A stretch of 64,000 nucleotides of DNA from Sandarakinorhabdus sp. AAP62 (GTDB lineage: Bacteria; Pseudomonadota; Alphaproteobacteria; Sphingomonadales; Sphingomonadaceae). The notes under the pieces were generated by a model. The model did not search any database. It was not told where the DNA came from and saw nothing but the letters and a program-made list of their open reading frames with translations. The DNA is taken from the NCBI RefSeq assembly GCF_000331225.1, contig NZ_ANFY01000007.1, forward strand, positions 434,001 to 498,000, written 5' to 3'. Shown here piece by piece: positions 41,707 through 50,800 of this stretch (the first letter of the stretch is position 1; every line of letters begins with the position of its first letter). A program made the position numbers and the translations under genes.

Positions 41707-42321
41707 ATGATCGAAGTCTTCACCGCCAACACCCCCAATGGCATCAAGGTGCCGATCGCGCTGGAGGAACTGGGCGTTCCCTAAACGATCCGGAAAATGG
41801 CCCTGGGTTCGCCCGATCTGCGTTCGGCCGATTATCTGCAGATCAATCCCAACGCCCGGATCCCGGCCATCCGGCACCATGATGGCGGGAACCAGCCTGT
41901 CACCATCTTCGAATCCGGTGCGGTCCTGCTCTATCTCGCCCAGACCTATGGCGGCCTGCTGGGCACCACGCCGGCGGCGCGCGGGCAAACACTCAGCTGG
42001 CTGTTTCTGCAAGTGGCGGGGCTGGGGCCGATGATGGGCAACGCCGGGCATTTCCGGTCGCTGCCGTCGCCTGATCCTTACGCCCTTGGTCGCTTCGTTG
42101 GTGAGGCTGGCCGTTATCTCGGGCTGGTCGAAGCGCGCTTGCACGAAGCGGACTGGCTCAATGGCGAATCCTACTCGATTGCCGACATCGCGCATTTCTC
42201 GTGGATCCGCAGTGCCGGTTATGCGGGCTTTGACCTCAAGGATTTTCCCGCCTTGCGCGCCTGGGTCGATCGGATCGCCCAGCGCCCCGCCACCGTGCGT
42301 GGGCTGCAGAGCCTCGCCTGA
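41707..42321 (+). pseudogene. Glutathione S-transferase gene with in-frame TAA at codon 26
   Basis: The reading frame starts MIEVFTANTPNGIKVPIALEELGVP and then meets TAA at 41782-41784. The family has a tyrosine there (GLPY), so a single-base change from TAC or TAT explains it. After the stop the same frame continues intact for 179 codons: INPNARIPAI, FESGAVLLYLAQ, ADWLNGESYSIADIAHFSW and AQRPATVRGL. Re-initiation at ATG 41797 would lack the first strand and glutathione-contact residues. It is either a recent pseudogene, a sequencing error or a truncated product. Last gene of the box d operon. Confidence 0.8.
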
Positions 42322-42352
42322 GCCGGCACCCGGGTGCTGCCAGAGCGGCCGT

Positions 42353-42976
42353 TCACACCTGCGCGCCGTGAAACCAGGCGGGATCAGGGGTCGGCACGCG
42401 CATGCGCAGGCGCAGCTCCTGCGCAAACGCCGGTGAAGACAGGCGTTCCAGAAGCTTCAAGGCCAGTTCGATGCCGGTGCCTGGCCCGGTTGATGTCATC
42501 AGATGGCCGTCAATGACCAGCGGCTCGTCCACGAAAATGGCGCCATAGCCTTCCAGCTCGGCCTTCCGCGTGCCGCCGATCTGATGATAGACGGTTGCGC
42601 GCTTGCCGCTGAGCACGCCGGCCGCGCCGAGCGACAAGCCACTCACGCAGACCGCCGCAATCGGCGCCTGCCGCTTGTCGAAATTCCGGATGATCTCGAG
42701 GAAGGGTTCGGACAGCGCCTCTTCATAGAAGCCGGCATCACCAAAGCCGCCCGGAATGACCAGGGCGTCGAAATCCTCGGCCTGAATGTCACCCAACAGC
42801 GCTTCGGGGATCACGTCGAACCCGAAGGTGGACCTGACCGGGCTGCGTAGCCCGACCGAAAGCTGGTCAAAACGAACATCGCCGTAGATCGAGGCCCAGC
42901 CGAAGACCTCGGTGAAACAGCCCGCCTCCATGACTTCAAAGCCATTGGACAGCAGGATCAGCACCAGCTTTTGCAT
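42353..42976 (-). CDS. DJ-1/PfpI family protein, copy 2
   Basis: 207 residues, paralogous to the protein at 38997: LILLSNGFEVMEAGCF, DALVIPGGFGDAGFYEEALSEPF, and nucleophile Cys110 in IAAVCVSGL. The conserved glutamate is in VMEAG. ATG 42976 is chosen because the DJ-1 strand starts directly after it; upstream in-frame codons encode no domain. The gene converges on the interrupted transferase gene. No LysR-type box was found upstream, so its regulation may differ from copy 1. Confidence 0.85.
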   Translation of the reverse strand: MQKLVLILLSNGFEVMEAGCFTEVFGWASIYGDVRFDQLSVGLRSPVRSTFGFDVIPEALLGDIQAEDFDALVIPGGFGDAGFYEEALSEPFLEIIRNFDKRQAPIAAVCVSGLSLGAAGVLSGKRATVYHQIGGTRKAELEGYGAIFVDEPLVIDGHLMTSTGPGTGIELALKLLERLSSPAFAQELRLRMRVPTPDPAWFHGAQV

Positions 42977-43148
42977 CAGCACCCCCACTGACAGACACGA
43001 ACGTCTGCCCCCCTGCGCTGATGTCAAGCTACAACCAAAACATGACAGTTGGCCAATGCCACCGGACAGCGCACGATTCCGATCTGGTCGTGAAGCTGCC
43101 AACCGATCATTTGCGGGGCGTACGTCACCCCCGGCCCTTGCCGGCCTG

Positions 43149-43730
43149 CTACTTCGCGGCGTCGAAGGTGCCAGCCTTCACCGCGACAGGCTTCGCCGTG
43201 GGATAGAACTGCACGAAGGTCGTATCGACGGCACCACTGGCCTTGTGACAGGAATAGCACTCTGCATCGCCGGGGATCATTTGTGCGGGCTGGCCGTCGC
43301 TGTGGACGAAGAAGGCCCATCCATCCTTGAAGCGCTTGGAATCCTTCACGTGAACTTCAAGGCCAAACACCTCCTCGGTCTGGAACGTGCCCCCCTTGCT
43401 GATCGAACCCTCGTGCGCACCCATGCGCGGTTCCTTGATCAACATGGTGCCTTCGGGCCACTTGCCGGTTTTCTTGAACGCCTGCCACGAAACCGGGTCC
43501 ACGAAGACATTATCGACCATATCATGGTTCATTCCGCTGGCCTGCTCGCTGTAGGTCATGTTCACGCCCGACGTCAGGAAGACCCATTCGCGATAGTCTT
43601 TCGGGAAGATCAGATCGCCTGATGCCGTGTATCGTGCCGCGGCTTCCGGCAATGAATTCGTATAGGCAGCTGCCCCGAAACCGGCGACGATCAGAGTAGC
43701 CGCGCCAATGAGAATTGGGCCATATTTCAT
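43149..43730 (-). CDS. Cytochrome P460 family c-type heme protein
   Basis: A 193-residue exported protein. The N-terminal hydrophobic signal is ILIGAATLIVAGFGAAAY. The P460 domain has FPKDYREWVFLTSGVNMTY, ending with the heme-binding CYSCH (158-162) followed by GAVDTTFVQFYPT. Family members oxidise hydroxylamine and NO or act as peroxide- or stress-linked periplasmic cytochromes. AGGAAAA precedes ATG 43730. LysR-type box e lies upstream in the correct orientation, and the gene is divergent from the disulfide oxidoreductase gene. Confidence 0.86.
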   Translation of the reverse strand: MKYGPILIGAATLIVAGFGAAAYTNSLPEAAARYTASGDLIFPKDYREWVFLTSGVNMTYSEQASGMNHDMVDNVFVDPVSWQAFKKTGKWPEGTMLIKEPRMGAHEGSISKGGTFQTEEVFGLEVHVKDSKRFKDGWAFFVHSDGQPAQMIPGDAECYSCHKASGAVDTTFVQFYPTAKPVAVKAGTFDAAK

Positions 43731-43871
43731 GGTATTTTCCTGATTGTTGTTCGACAATGATCGATCTTCTAGCGATCTGTTTGAATCTGATTGCTTCACG
43801 CCTTGATCTTCTTGTCCAAGACCAGGATCGTGGATTAATTGTTGCGGCAAATCCGGTAAATAAGCGTATTT

Positions 43872-43899
43872 GGAAATGGTGAATTCCGTTTTCCGGAAT
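43872..43899 (-). promoter_or_regulatory. LysR-type box e, facing the cytochrome P460 gene
   Basis: On the minus strand: ATTCCG-GAAAA-CGGAAT, a perfect 6-base-arm dyad with T-N11-A core, followed by TCACCATTTCC. It lies about 140 bases upstream of ATG 43730. Confidence 0.65.
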
Positions 43900-43937
43900 A
43901 GTAGCCGTCCACCCGGGAGGGGAGTTTGGCGTCTATT

Positions 43938-43964
43938 ATTCCGATTTCCGGCACAGAGTGTTTC
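43938..43964 (+). promoter_or_regulatory. LysR-type box f, facing the disulfide oxidoreductase gene
   Basis: ATTCCG-ATTTC-CGGCAC followed by AGAGTGTTTC. One mismatch in the second arm compared with the family, but the order and spacing of all blocks are kept. It ends 71 bases before ATG 44036. Confidence 0.5.
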
Positions 43965-44035
43965 ATCTTTGTGCGATTGTTGATATTTTCCTGAAGGCCT
44001 AGTTCTCGCCCATCAACTGATCGAGCGAGAGTGTC

Positions 44036-45484
44036 ATGCCACAGACCAGGTCCATCAAAGCCGACGTCGTCATCATTGGTGCGGGTAGCGCGGGCATGTC
44101 CGCCTACAAATCGGCACGCCAATTCACGGACTCGATCCTGGTGATCGAGGAGGGGCATTACGGGACGACCTGTGCCCGCGTTGGCTGCATGCCGTCGAAG
44201 TTGCTGATCGCGGCGGCCGAAGCGGCGCATCACGTCCAGCACGCGGGCCGGTTCGGCATCAAGGTCGCGCAGCCAGAAGTCGACGGCAAGGCCGTGATGG
44301 CCCGGCTTCGCGCCGAGCGCGACCGGTTCGTCGGCTTCGTTGTGGAGGACGTCGAAGGCTGGCCAGAGGCGCACAAGATCCGGGGTTCGGCGCGCTTCGT
44401 TGCGCCTGGCCGTCTGATTCTGGACGATGGAACCGAAATCGAAGCCGGGCGCGTGGTGATTGCGACCGGCTCGCGCTCGGTCTGGCCGTCGGCGTGGAAT
44501 GCGCTGGGGGATCGGCTCATCATCAACGACGACGTGTTTTATTGGGATGATCTGCCATCATCCGTCGCGGTCTTTGGCAATGGCGTCATCGGGCTGGAAC
44601 TTGCCCAGGCGCTCCACCGGTTGGGCGTGCGGGTCAAGCTGTTCGGGCGGAGCGGCCGCGTTGGTCCGCTGACGGACCCTGATGTCGCGGCGGCGGCGCT
44701 TGCTGCCTACGCCGCGGAGTATCGCTTCTCGCCTGCAGCGCAGGTTGCTGCTGTCGAGCGCCAGGGAGACCAAGTGGTCGTGGCCGAACGCATTGATGGC
44801 CAGGACGTGGAGGAACGCTTCGACTATCTGATCGCCGCCACCGGCCGCCAGCCCAACCTCGATCGGCTCGGTCTGGAACATGCCGGCATAAAGCTAGACG
44901 AGCGCGGCACCCCGGTGGGCTGGGATCGTCGCACCGCCCGGATCGGCGAGAGCCGCATCTTCCTGGCCGGCGATGCCGCGCCCGATGCGCCGCTGCTGCA
45001 TGAAGCGTCGGATGCCGGGCGGATCGCCGGGGAGAATGCCGCACGCTTTCCCGACGTGGCGCCCCGCCATCGCCGCACGCCAATCGGCGTTGTCTTTTCC
45101 GACCCGCAGATCGCCATGGTCGGGCAAAGCCACGCCCAGCTGACCAAGGCCGGGGCACGATTCATCACGGGCACGGTCGATTTCACCGGGCAAGGTCGCG
45201 CCCGGGTGGCGGGGCGCAACATCGGAAAGCTCGCACTCTATGCGCACCCCGAAACCGGAAAATTCCTCGGAGCAGAAATGGCCGGCCCTGCCGCTGAACA
45301 TATTGCACATTTGCTGGCCTGGGCGATCGAAGCAGATCGTTCAGTCCAGCAGATGCTCGACAGCCCGTTCTATCACCCGGTCATCGAGGAAGGGGTTCGC
45401 ACCGCGCTGCGGGCAGCGCGCGATGCGATGCACGAAAAGTCCCCGGCCCATCGCCCTTGTCTCGACTGCCGAGCAGCGGCCTGA
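44036..45484 (+). CDS. FAD-dependent pyridine nucleotide-disulfide oxidoreductase (dihydrolipoyl dehydrogenase-like)
   Basis: A 482-residue class I flavoprotein disulfide reductase. FAD motif VVIIGAGSAGMSA (11-23), redox-active Cys46 and Cys51 (TTCARVGCMPSK), second nucleotide motif VAVFGNGVIGLELAQALHRLG (in part GNGVIGLELAQ), and the FAD-phosphate segment IFLAGDAAPDAP. The C-terminal dimer domain ends with HPVIEEGVRTALR, holding the catalytic His-Glu pair. The extended C-terminus adds a CLDC pair. It is not linked to oxo-acid dehydrogenase genes, so a role in stress defence (RclA-like or thiol/metal reduction) is more likely than lipoamide turnover. Box f precedes it. Confidence 0.85.
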   Translation: MPQTRSIKADVVIIGAGSAGMSAYKSARQFTDSILVIEEGHYGTTCARVGCMPSKLLIAAAEAAHHVQHAGRFGIKVAQPEVDGKAVMARLRAERDRFVGFVVEDVEGWPEAHKIRGSARFVAPGRLILDDGTEIEAGRVVIATGSRSVWPSAWNALGDRLIINDDVFYWDDLPSSVAVFGNGVIGLELAQALHRLGVRVKLFGRSGRVGPLTDPDVAAAALAAYAAEYRFSPAAQVAAVERQGDQVVVAERIDGQDVEERFDYLIAATGRQPNLDRLGLEHAGIKLDERGTPVGWDRRTARIGESRIFLAGDAAPDAPLLHEASDAGRIAGENAARFPDVAPRHRRTPIGVVFSDPQIAMVGQSHAQLTKAGARFITGTVDFTGQGRARVAGRNIGKLALYAHPETGKFLGAEMAGPAAEHIAHLLAWAIEADRSVQQMLDSPFYHPVIEEGVRTALRAARDAMHEKSPAHRPCLDCRAAA

Positions 45485-45664
45485 TCGACTACGAACCTGA
45501 GCGCGATTGCCTGCTCCCGAAGAGGCATATGTTCGTGCAGAACCCGAGCCATGGACGTCCCAGGGCCGGTTGCGGACGGGCTGATCTGGCAAGTCCGGGG
45601 CGCGAGCGCTGCCATCGTGGGCCAGCGCCTGTGGCAAGGGCGCGACTATGCGGCAGGATGCGAT

Positions 45665-46318
45665 TCACCCATCCGGGCGCAGCCCGCGCACAGATGGCAG
45701 CGTCTTGGCGATCACGGCTGCTTCGGTGCGGTTGGCAGCGCCCAGTTGATCCAGAAGCTGCGCCACATAGGTTTTCACTGTTTCCGGCCCGATGCCCAGT
45801 TCGCGGGCCATTTCCTTGTTGGTCATCCCGTCGCCAAGCAGGCGCGCGATGTCGGCAAGACGGCCCGTCAGCGGCACAGGCGATGCGGCTGGCGATGACG
45901 GGCTGGACGCCAGATAATCGGGGCAATAGCGCCCACCCGCCAGCACATGATCCACGGCCGACAGCATCATGGCCGGCGCCGATGTCTTGTGCAGGAAGCC
46001 GGCGGCACCCGCCGCCATCAGCTCTGCCACCAATTCCGCATCGCGCATGCCGCTGACGACGACAAGGCGCGTGGATGGCGCCGCCTGCATGATCGCCGCG
46101 ATGCCGGCTACGGGCGCGGCGCCCGGCATGTCCGCATCGATCAGCGCCAGATCAGGCGGGCTTTCGGCGGCGGCGGCGATGGCGCCTGGAAAATCGCAGG
46201 CCAGGCGCATGCGCGCTGCGGGAAATCGCGATCGAAACAAGGTTGCCAGCGCTTCCGCCACCAGTGGATGATCATCGGCAATCAGCAATTGCTGCGGTTC
46301 CGGCAGGGGGGTGATCAT
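45665..46318 (-). CDS. LuxR-type response regulator
   Basis: 217 residues. Receiver domain: acidic pair in LIADDHPLVAEAL (15-16), phospho-acceptor aspartate in LALIDADMPG (61), lysine in GFLHKTS. The C-terminal HTH_LuxR domain is LTGRLADIARLLGDGMTNKEMARELGIGPETVKTYV (in part MTNKEMARELGIGPETVKTY). Its start overlaps the kinase stop (ATGA), so kinase and regulator form an operon. It probably controls the divergent giant surface-protein gene, whose promoter region carries repeated motifs. Confidence 0.88.
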   Translation of the reverse strand: MITPLPEPQQLLIADDHPLVAEALATLFRSRFPAARMRLACDFPGAIAAAAESPPDLALIDADMPGAAPVAGIAAIMQAAPSTRLVVVSGMRDAELVAELMAAGAAGFLHKTSAPAMMLSAVDHVLAGGRYCPDYLASSPSSPAASPVPLTGRLADIARLLGDGMTNKEMARELGIGPETVKTYVAQLLDQLGAANRTEAAVIAKTLPSVRGLRPDG

Positions 46319-47661
46319 GCCGCCACCGCCTGCACTGCCGTGTCTGCCGGGGGCAGCCACAGACGGAAAGCCGCGCCCTTTTGCCAGCGCGGATCAAGGC
46401 TGGCCTTGCCGTGCATCAGGGCCAGCAACCGCCGAACCGAAGCCAGCCCGATGCCGAAGCCGCCGCGCCCGGCGTTGCTGCCCTGGGCATAATCCTCGAA
46501 AATCTCGTCCTGATCGGCCGGTGCCACGCCGCAGCCATCGTCAATCGCCCAGATGGCGATGCCGCCGGCAGCGCGGCGGGCGCCCAGCAGCAGCCGCTTG
46601 CCGCCGGAATGGCGGATGGCATTGGCCACCAGATTGTCGATGGCGCGGCGCAGCAGGGCGGGATCGGCGGCGGCAACAAGGCGGCTGGGCACGACCCGGA
46701 TCGCAAGACCGATCTCGGCGGCGGCCGGCGCGCTGGTTTCGGCGGCGGCCAGCAGGATCGGGCCAACCGGCACGCCGCCGATGCGCGCCACTTCCGCGCC
46801 GGCTTCCAGCCGCATGTGATCGATCATCGAATCCACCAGGCCGATGGCCGCGGAGAAGGCCTGATCGGCCTTGGCCGTTGCCTGCAACTGGGCCGGACCA
46901 GGTGGCGTATCCTGGCTGATGCGCGACCACAGCCGTGCGGCAGCCAATGGCTGCTTCAGATCATGGCTGGCACTGGCGATGAAACGTGCCTTGGCCTGGC
47001 GTTCGGCCGCCGCCACGGCCAGCGCCTGGCGCACATCGGCCGCCGCGGCTTCCACGGCCAGTTGCCGGGTCACGGCATCGATCACGTTGCGACGCGCTTC
47101 GCTGCGCAGAGCCACCATCGAAGCACAGGCAACGAGCAGGAACAAAGCCCACAACAGCCCGTGCGGCATGCCACTGTAGAGCGCGAAGGCAGCGCCGGAG
47201 AGCGCCACCGAGGCAAGACCAATGGCCGGCACCGGCTGGGCGGCGCTGGTGGTCAGCACGCTCACCGCCAGGCTCCAGGGGATCAGCGCAATGCCGAGCA
47301 TCTGCGCGGCCGGCGGTGCGCCGCGCATCAACACCCAGGGGCCAAGCACCAGCATCAAGGTCATCATCGGATAGAGGATCAGCATCGGCAGCAGCCACTT
47401 GCTGTTCACTTCGGTATCGGAAGGGCGCTCGCGCAGGAAAATCCGGATCAGCACGAGCAGCGTGGCATTCTGGATCAAGACGGCCGCCAGCCACACATCG
47501 GCCAGCCAGCGCGGGCTGGCAGTGGCGCGGAAGGACAGCCACAGCCCCGTCGCCGTCACCGTCCAGATCAACAGGCCGATCAGTCCCAATGGCGCCTGGG
47601 CGCGCATTTCCGACGCGACCACCGCCTGATTGGTACCCTCGGCTGGCAACAAAAGTGCCAC
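46315..47661 (-). CDS. Membrane sensor histidine kinase
   Basis: 448 residues with about six membrane helices in residues 20-185 and no large periplasmic domain. This suggests sensing within the membrane. The kinase core has the H box FIASASHDLKQPLA with His233, the N box DNLVANAIRHS, G1 DDGCGV and G2 GRGGFGIGLAS. The DLKQPL form of the H box is typical of kinases that pair with LuxR-type regulators. It is divergent from the 9.5-kb surface-protein gene. Confidence 0.88.
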   Translation of the reverse strand: MALLLPAEGTNQAVVASEMRAQAPLGLIGLLIWTVTATGLWLSFRATASPRWLADVWLAAVLIQNATLLVLIRIFLRERPSDTEVNSKWLLPMLILYPMMTLMLVLGPWVLMRGAPPAAQMLGIALIPWSLAVSVLTTSAAQPVPAIGLASVALSGAAFALYSGMPHGLLWALFLLVACASMVALRSEARRNVIDAVTRQLAVEAAAADVRQALAVAAAERQAKARFIASASHDLKQPLAAARLWSRISQDTPPGPAQLQATAKADQAFSAAIGLVDSMIDHMRLEAGAEVARIGGVPVGPILLAAAETSAPAAAEIGLAIRVVPSRLVAAADPALLRRAIDNLVANAIRHSGGKRLLLGARRAAGGIAIWAIDDGCGVAPADQDEIFEDYAQGSNAGRGGFGIGLASVRRLLALMHGKASLDPRWQKGAAFRLWLPPADTAVQAVAA

Positions 47662-47677
47662 GCGACTCCCTCAGTCA

Positions 47678-47725
47678 TCCCCCGATTGGGGGATACAATA
47701 ACGGCGGTAACAGGCGATACAATAA
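47678..47725. promoter_or_regulatory. Palindrome and direct repeat in the kinase / surface-protein divergent promoter
   Basis: TCCCCCGATTGGGGGA (47678-47693) is a 6-bp-arm palindrome, overlapped by GATACAATAA at 47692-47701, which recurs at 47716-47725 (24-base period). Such direct repeats often bind LuxR-type response regulators, and TACAAT could also serve as a -10 element. Which role applies is not settled by the sequence. Confidence 0.45.
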
Positions 47726-47845
47726 GGGAGTTTGGGGACTTTGTTGGCAATCTTCAAAATTTCTTAATCATTCTCGGGTTAAAAAATGTTTCTGGGGCGT
47801 TCGCTCGGCCACCGTGCCGCGCGTTTTGATGGTCGGGGGTAAGCC

Positions 47846-50800
47846 ATGAGCAGTTCCAAGGGCGTGTTCCGTTCGGAAATCATGCGCGCCTCCTCGATAT
47901 TTGCTGTCTCGGCAGCCATGGCATTGGCGCCGCTGGCGCCACTGACGGCGGCCACCGTGCTGTGGGTGCCCGATGCCGATGGCTTCTGGGATGTGCCCGG
48001 CAACTGGAACTTGGGCCTGCCTGGTTCCGGCGATGATGTCGTCATCAGCGTGGGCGGTGCCGCCGTTCGCACCATTACCTTCCGCACCGGCACAGTCACC
48101 ATCAACTCGCTGGCCAGCGACGAGGACTTTCTCGTCACCGGCGGCGAACTCATCATCAACAACGCCTACACCAACACCCAGGCCACCCGCATCCAGGGCG
48201 GCACGCTGCAACTGAACGGCACTTCCACGCTGGCCAGCCTGAACCACACCGGCGGCACGCTCACCGGCAGCGGCATCGTCACCGTCACCGGCAACGCCAG
48301 CCTTTCCGGCGCCAACCTGCGCGGAACCGGTCAGACGATCATCCAGGGCAGCACCAGCTTTGGCACTGGCGGCGTCAACATCGATGATGGCCGCGTGCTC
48401 GAACTGCGTGGCGGCGCCACCACCGGAACGAGCTTGAGCATCAACCTCGATGCGTTCAGCCCCCTGAACGGCGGCACGCTGCGCAACGCTGCCGGCTCCA
48501 CCTTCGTCGACAGCACGTCTTCATTCGCCAACATCGCCAGCAGCTTCACGGGCGGCAGCTTCGATAATCTTGGCACGTTCCAGAAGACCGGCGCCAGCAC
48601 CACCACCATTTCGGTCGCCTTCACCAACAGCGGCAGCCTGCAGATCGATGCCGGCGTGCTGGCACTTGGTGCCAGCAGCACGCAGAATGGCACCATCAGC
48701 CTGGCCAATGGCGCTATCCTGTCGCTCACCGCTGGTACGCACAGCATTGCCGGCGCCAATTTCACCGGGGCGTCCGGCGGCATCGTGCGCGTGGCTGGCG
48801 GAACGGTGGCCTTCACCGGCGCCACCAGCCTGCCGATCCTGCAGTTGCAATCCGGCACGCTCACGCTCGATTCGGCGACCAGCGTGGAGAGCTTCAGTCA
48901 TTCTGGCGGCACGCTGCTGGGCACCGGCGTGGTGACGGTTGCGGGCGCGGGCGTGCTCAACAACGCCAGTTTGCGGGGCAGTGGGCAGCTCATCATCCAG
49001 GGTGCAACCAGCCTGGGCGCCAGCGGCATCAACATCGATGATGGCCGGGCGGTCGAGCTGCGTGGCGGTGCCACCACGACCACCAGCTTCAGCATCAACA
49101 TGGATGCGTTCAGTCCGCAGAACGGCGGCACGCTGCGCAACGCGGCCGGCTCCACCTTCGTGGACAGCACCAGCTCGTTCGGGAGCATCAGCACCAGCTT
49201 TGGCAACGGGTCGTTCGAGAACCTCGGCACGTATCAAAAGACTGGCGCCGCCACGACCACCATCTCCACCGCCTTCATCAACAGCGGCAATTTGCAGATC
49301 GACGCCGGCACGCTGGCGCTGAATGGTGCCACCACCCACAATGGCACCATCAGCCTGGCCAACGGCGCCACCCTGACCTTTGGCGGCGGCACCCACACGC
49401 TGGCCAGCGCCAACATCACCGTTGCGCCGGGCGCAACCGTGCGAACCACCGGCGGCACTGTCAGCTTCAACGGCGCGATCACGATACCGGTTCTGCAGGT
49501 GCAGGGCGGCAGCATGGCCTTCGATGCCGCCACCAGTTTCACCAGTGTGGCGCTCAGCAGCGGCACGTTGCAGCTCGACGGCGCATCTACGGTCGGGTCG
49601 CTCAGCCAAACCGGCGGCACCCTGACCGGCAGTGGCGTCGTCACGATTGCCGGCGCCGCCAGCTTCAACAGCGCCAACGTTCGCGGCACTGGCCAGGCCA
49701 TCGTGCAGGGCGCCGGCTCCATCGGGGCCAGCGGCATCAATATCGACGATGGCCGCGTGCTGGAGTTCCGGGGCGGCCTCACCTCAACCGGCACCAGCTA
49801 CAGCATCAATCTCGATGCGTTCAGCCCGCAGAACGGCGGCATCCTGCGCAATGCCGCTGGCTCCACCTTCGTTGATGGCACCACCTCCTTCGCCAATATC
49901 GCCAGCAGCTTCGGCAATGGCACATTCGAAAATCTGGGTACCTATCAGAAGACCGGCGCAGCGCAGACCAGCATCTCCACCGCCTTCGTCAACAGCGGCG
50001 CCTTGTTGATCGACGCCGGCACGCTGGCCTTGAGCAACAACGGCACCCACAGCGGCACCATCACCCTGGCCAATGGTGCTACTCTGACGTTCGGCGGCGG
50101 CACTCACAATCTGACCGGCAGCAATTTCACCAGCGCGGCCGGCGGCATCGTGCGCGTCACCAGTGGTACGGTGGGCTTCAATGGCGCCACCTCCATGGCG
50201 ATCCTGCAGATGCAGGGCGGCACGCTGACGCTGGATTCGGCGACAAGCGTTGCCACGTTGAGTCATACGGGCGGGACCATGAACGGTTCCGGCATCGTCA
50301 CGGTGTCCGGCGCAGCCACGTTCAACAGCGCCAATCAACGTGGCACCGGGCAGACCATCGTGCAAGGTGCGACAAGCTTCGGCGCCAGCAGCATCAACAT
50401 CGATGATGGCCGCGTGCTCGAACTGCGCGGTGGTGCCACGACCGGCACCAGCCTGTCCATCAACCTCGATGCGTTCAGCCCGCAGAACGGTGGCATCCTG
50501 CGTAACGCGGTGGGCTCCACCTTCGTCGACAGCACCACCAGCTCGGCCAATATCGCGACCAGTTTCGGCAACGGCACGTTCGAAAACCTGGGCACCTATC
50601 AGAAGACCGGCGCGGGCACGACCAGCATCTCTTCCGAATTCATCAACAGCGGCAGCGTGCAGATCGATGTCGGCACACTGGCATTGTCGGGCAACGGCAC
50701 GCACGCCGGAACGTTCACCTTGGCCAATGGCACGGTGTTGGCCTTCAATGGCGGCGTGCACAGCCTGGCCGGCAACAGTGTCACGGGCTCGGCTGATGGT

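Larger units (their letters stand above)
43731..44035. other. Divergent promoter region of P460 and disulfide oxidoreductase genes
   Basis: 305 bases with no gene; AT-richer than its surroundings. Contains LysR-type boxes e (toward the left gene) and f (toward the right gene). Confidence 0.55.
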
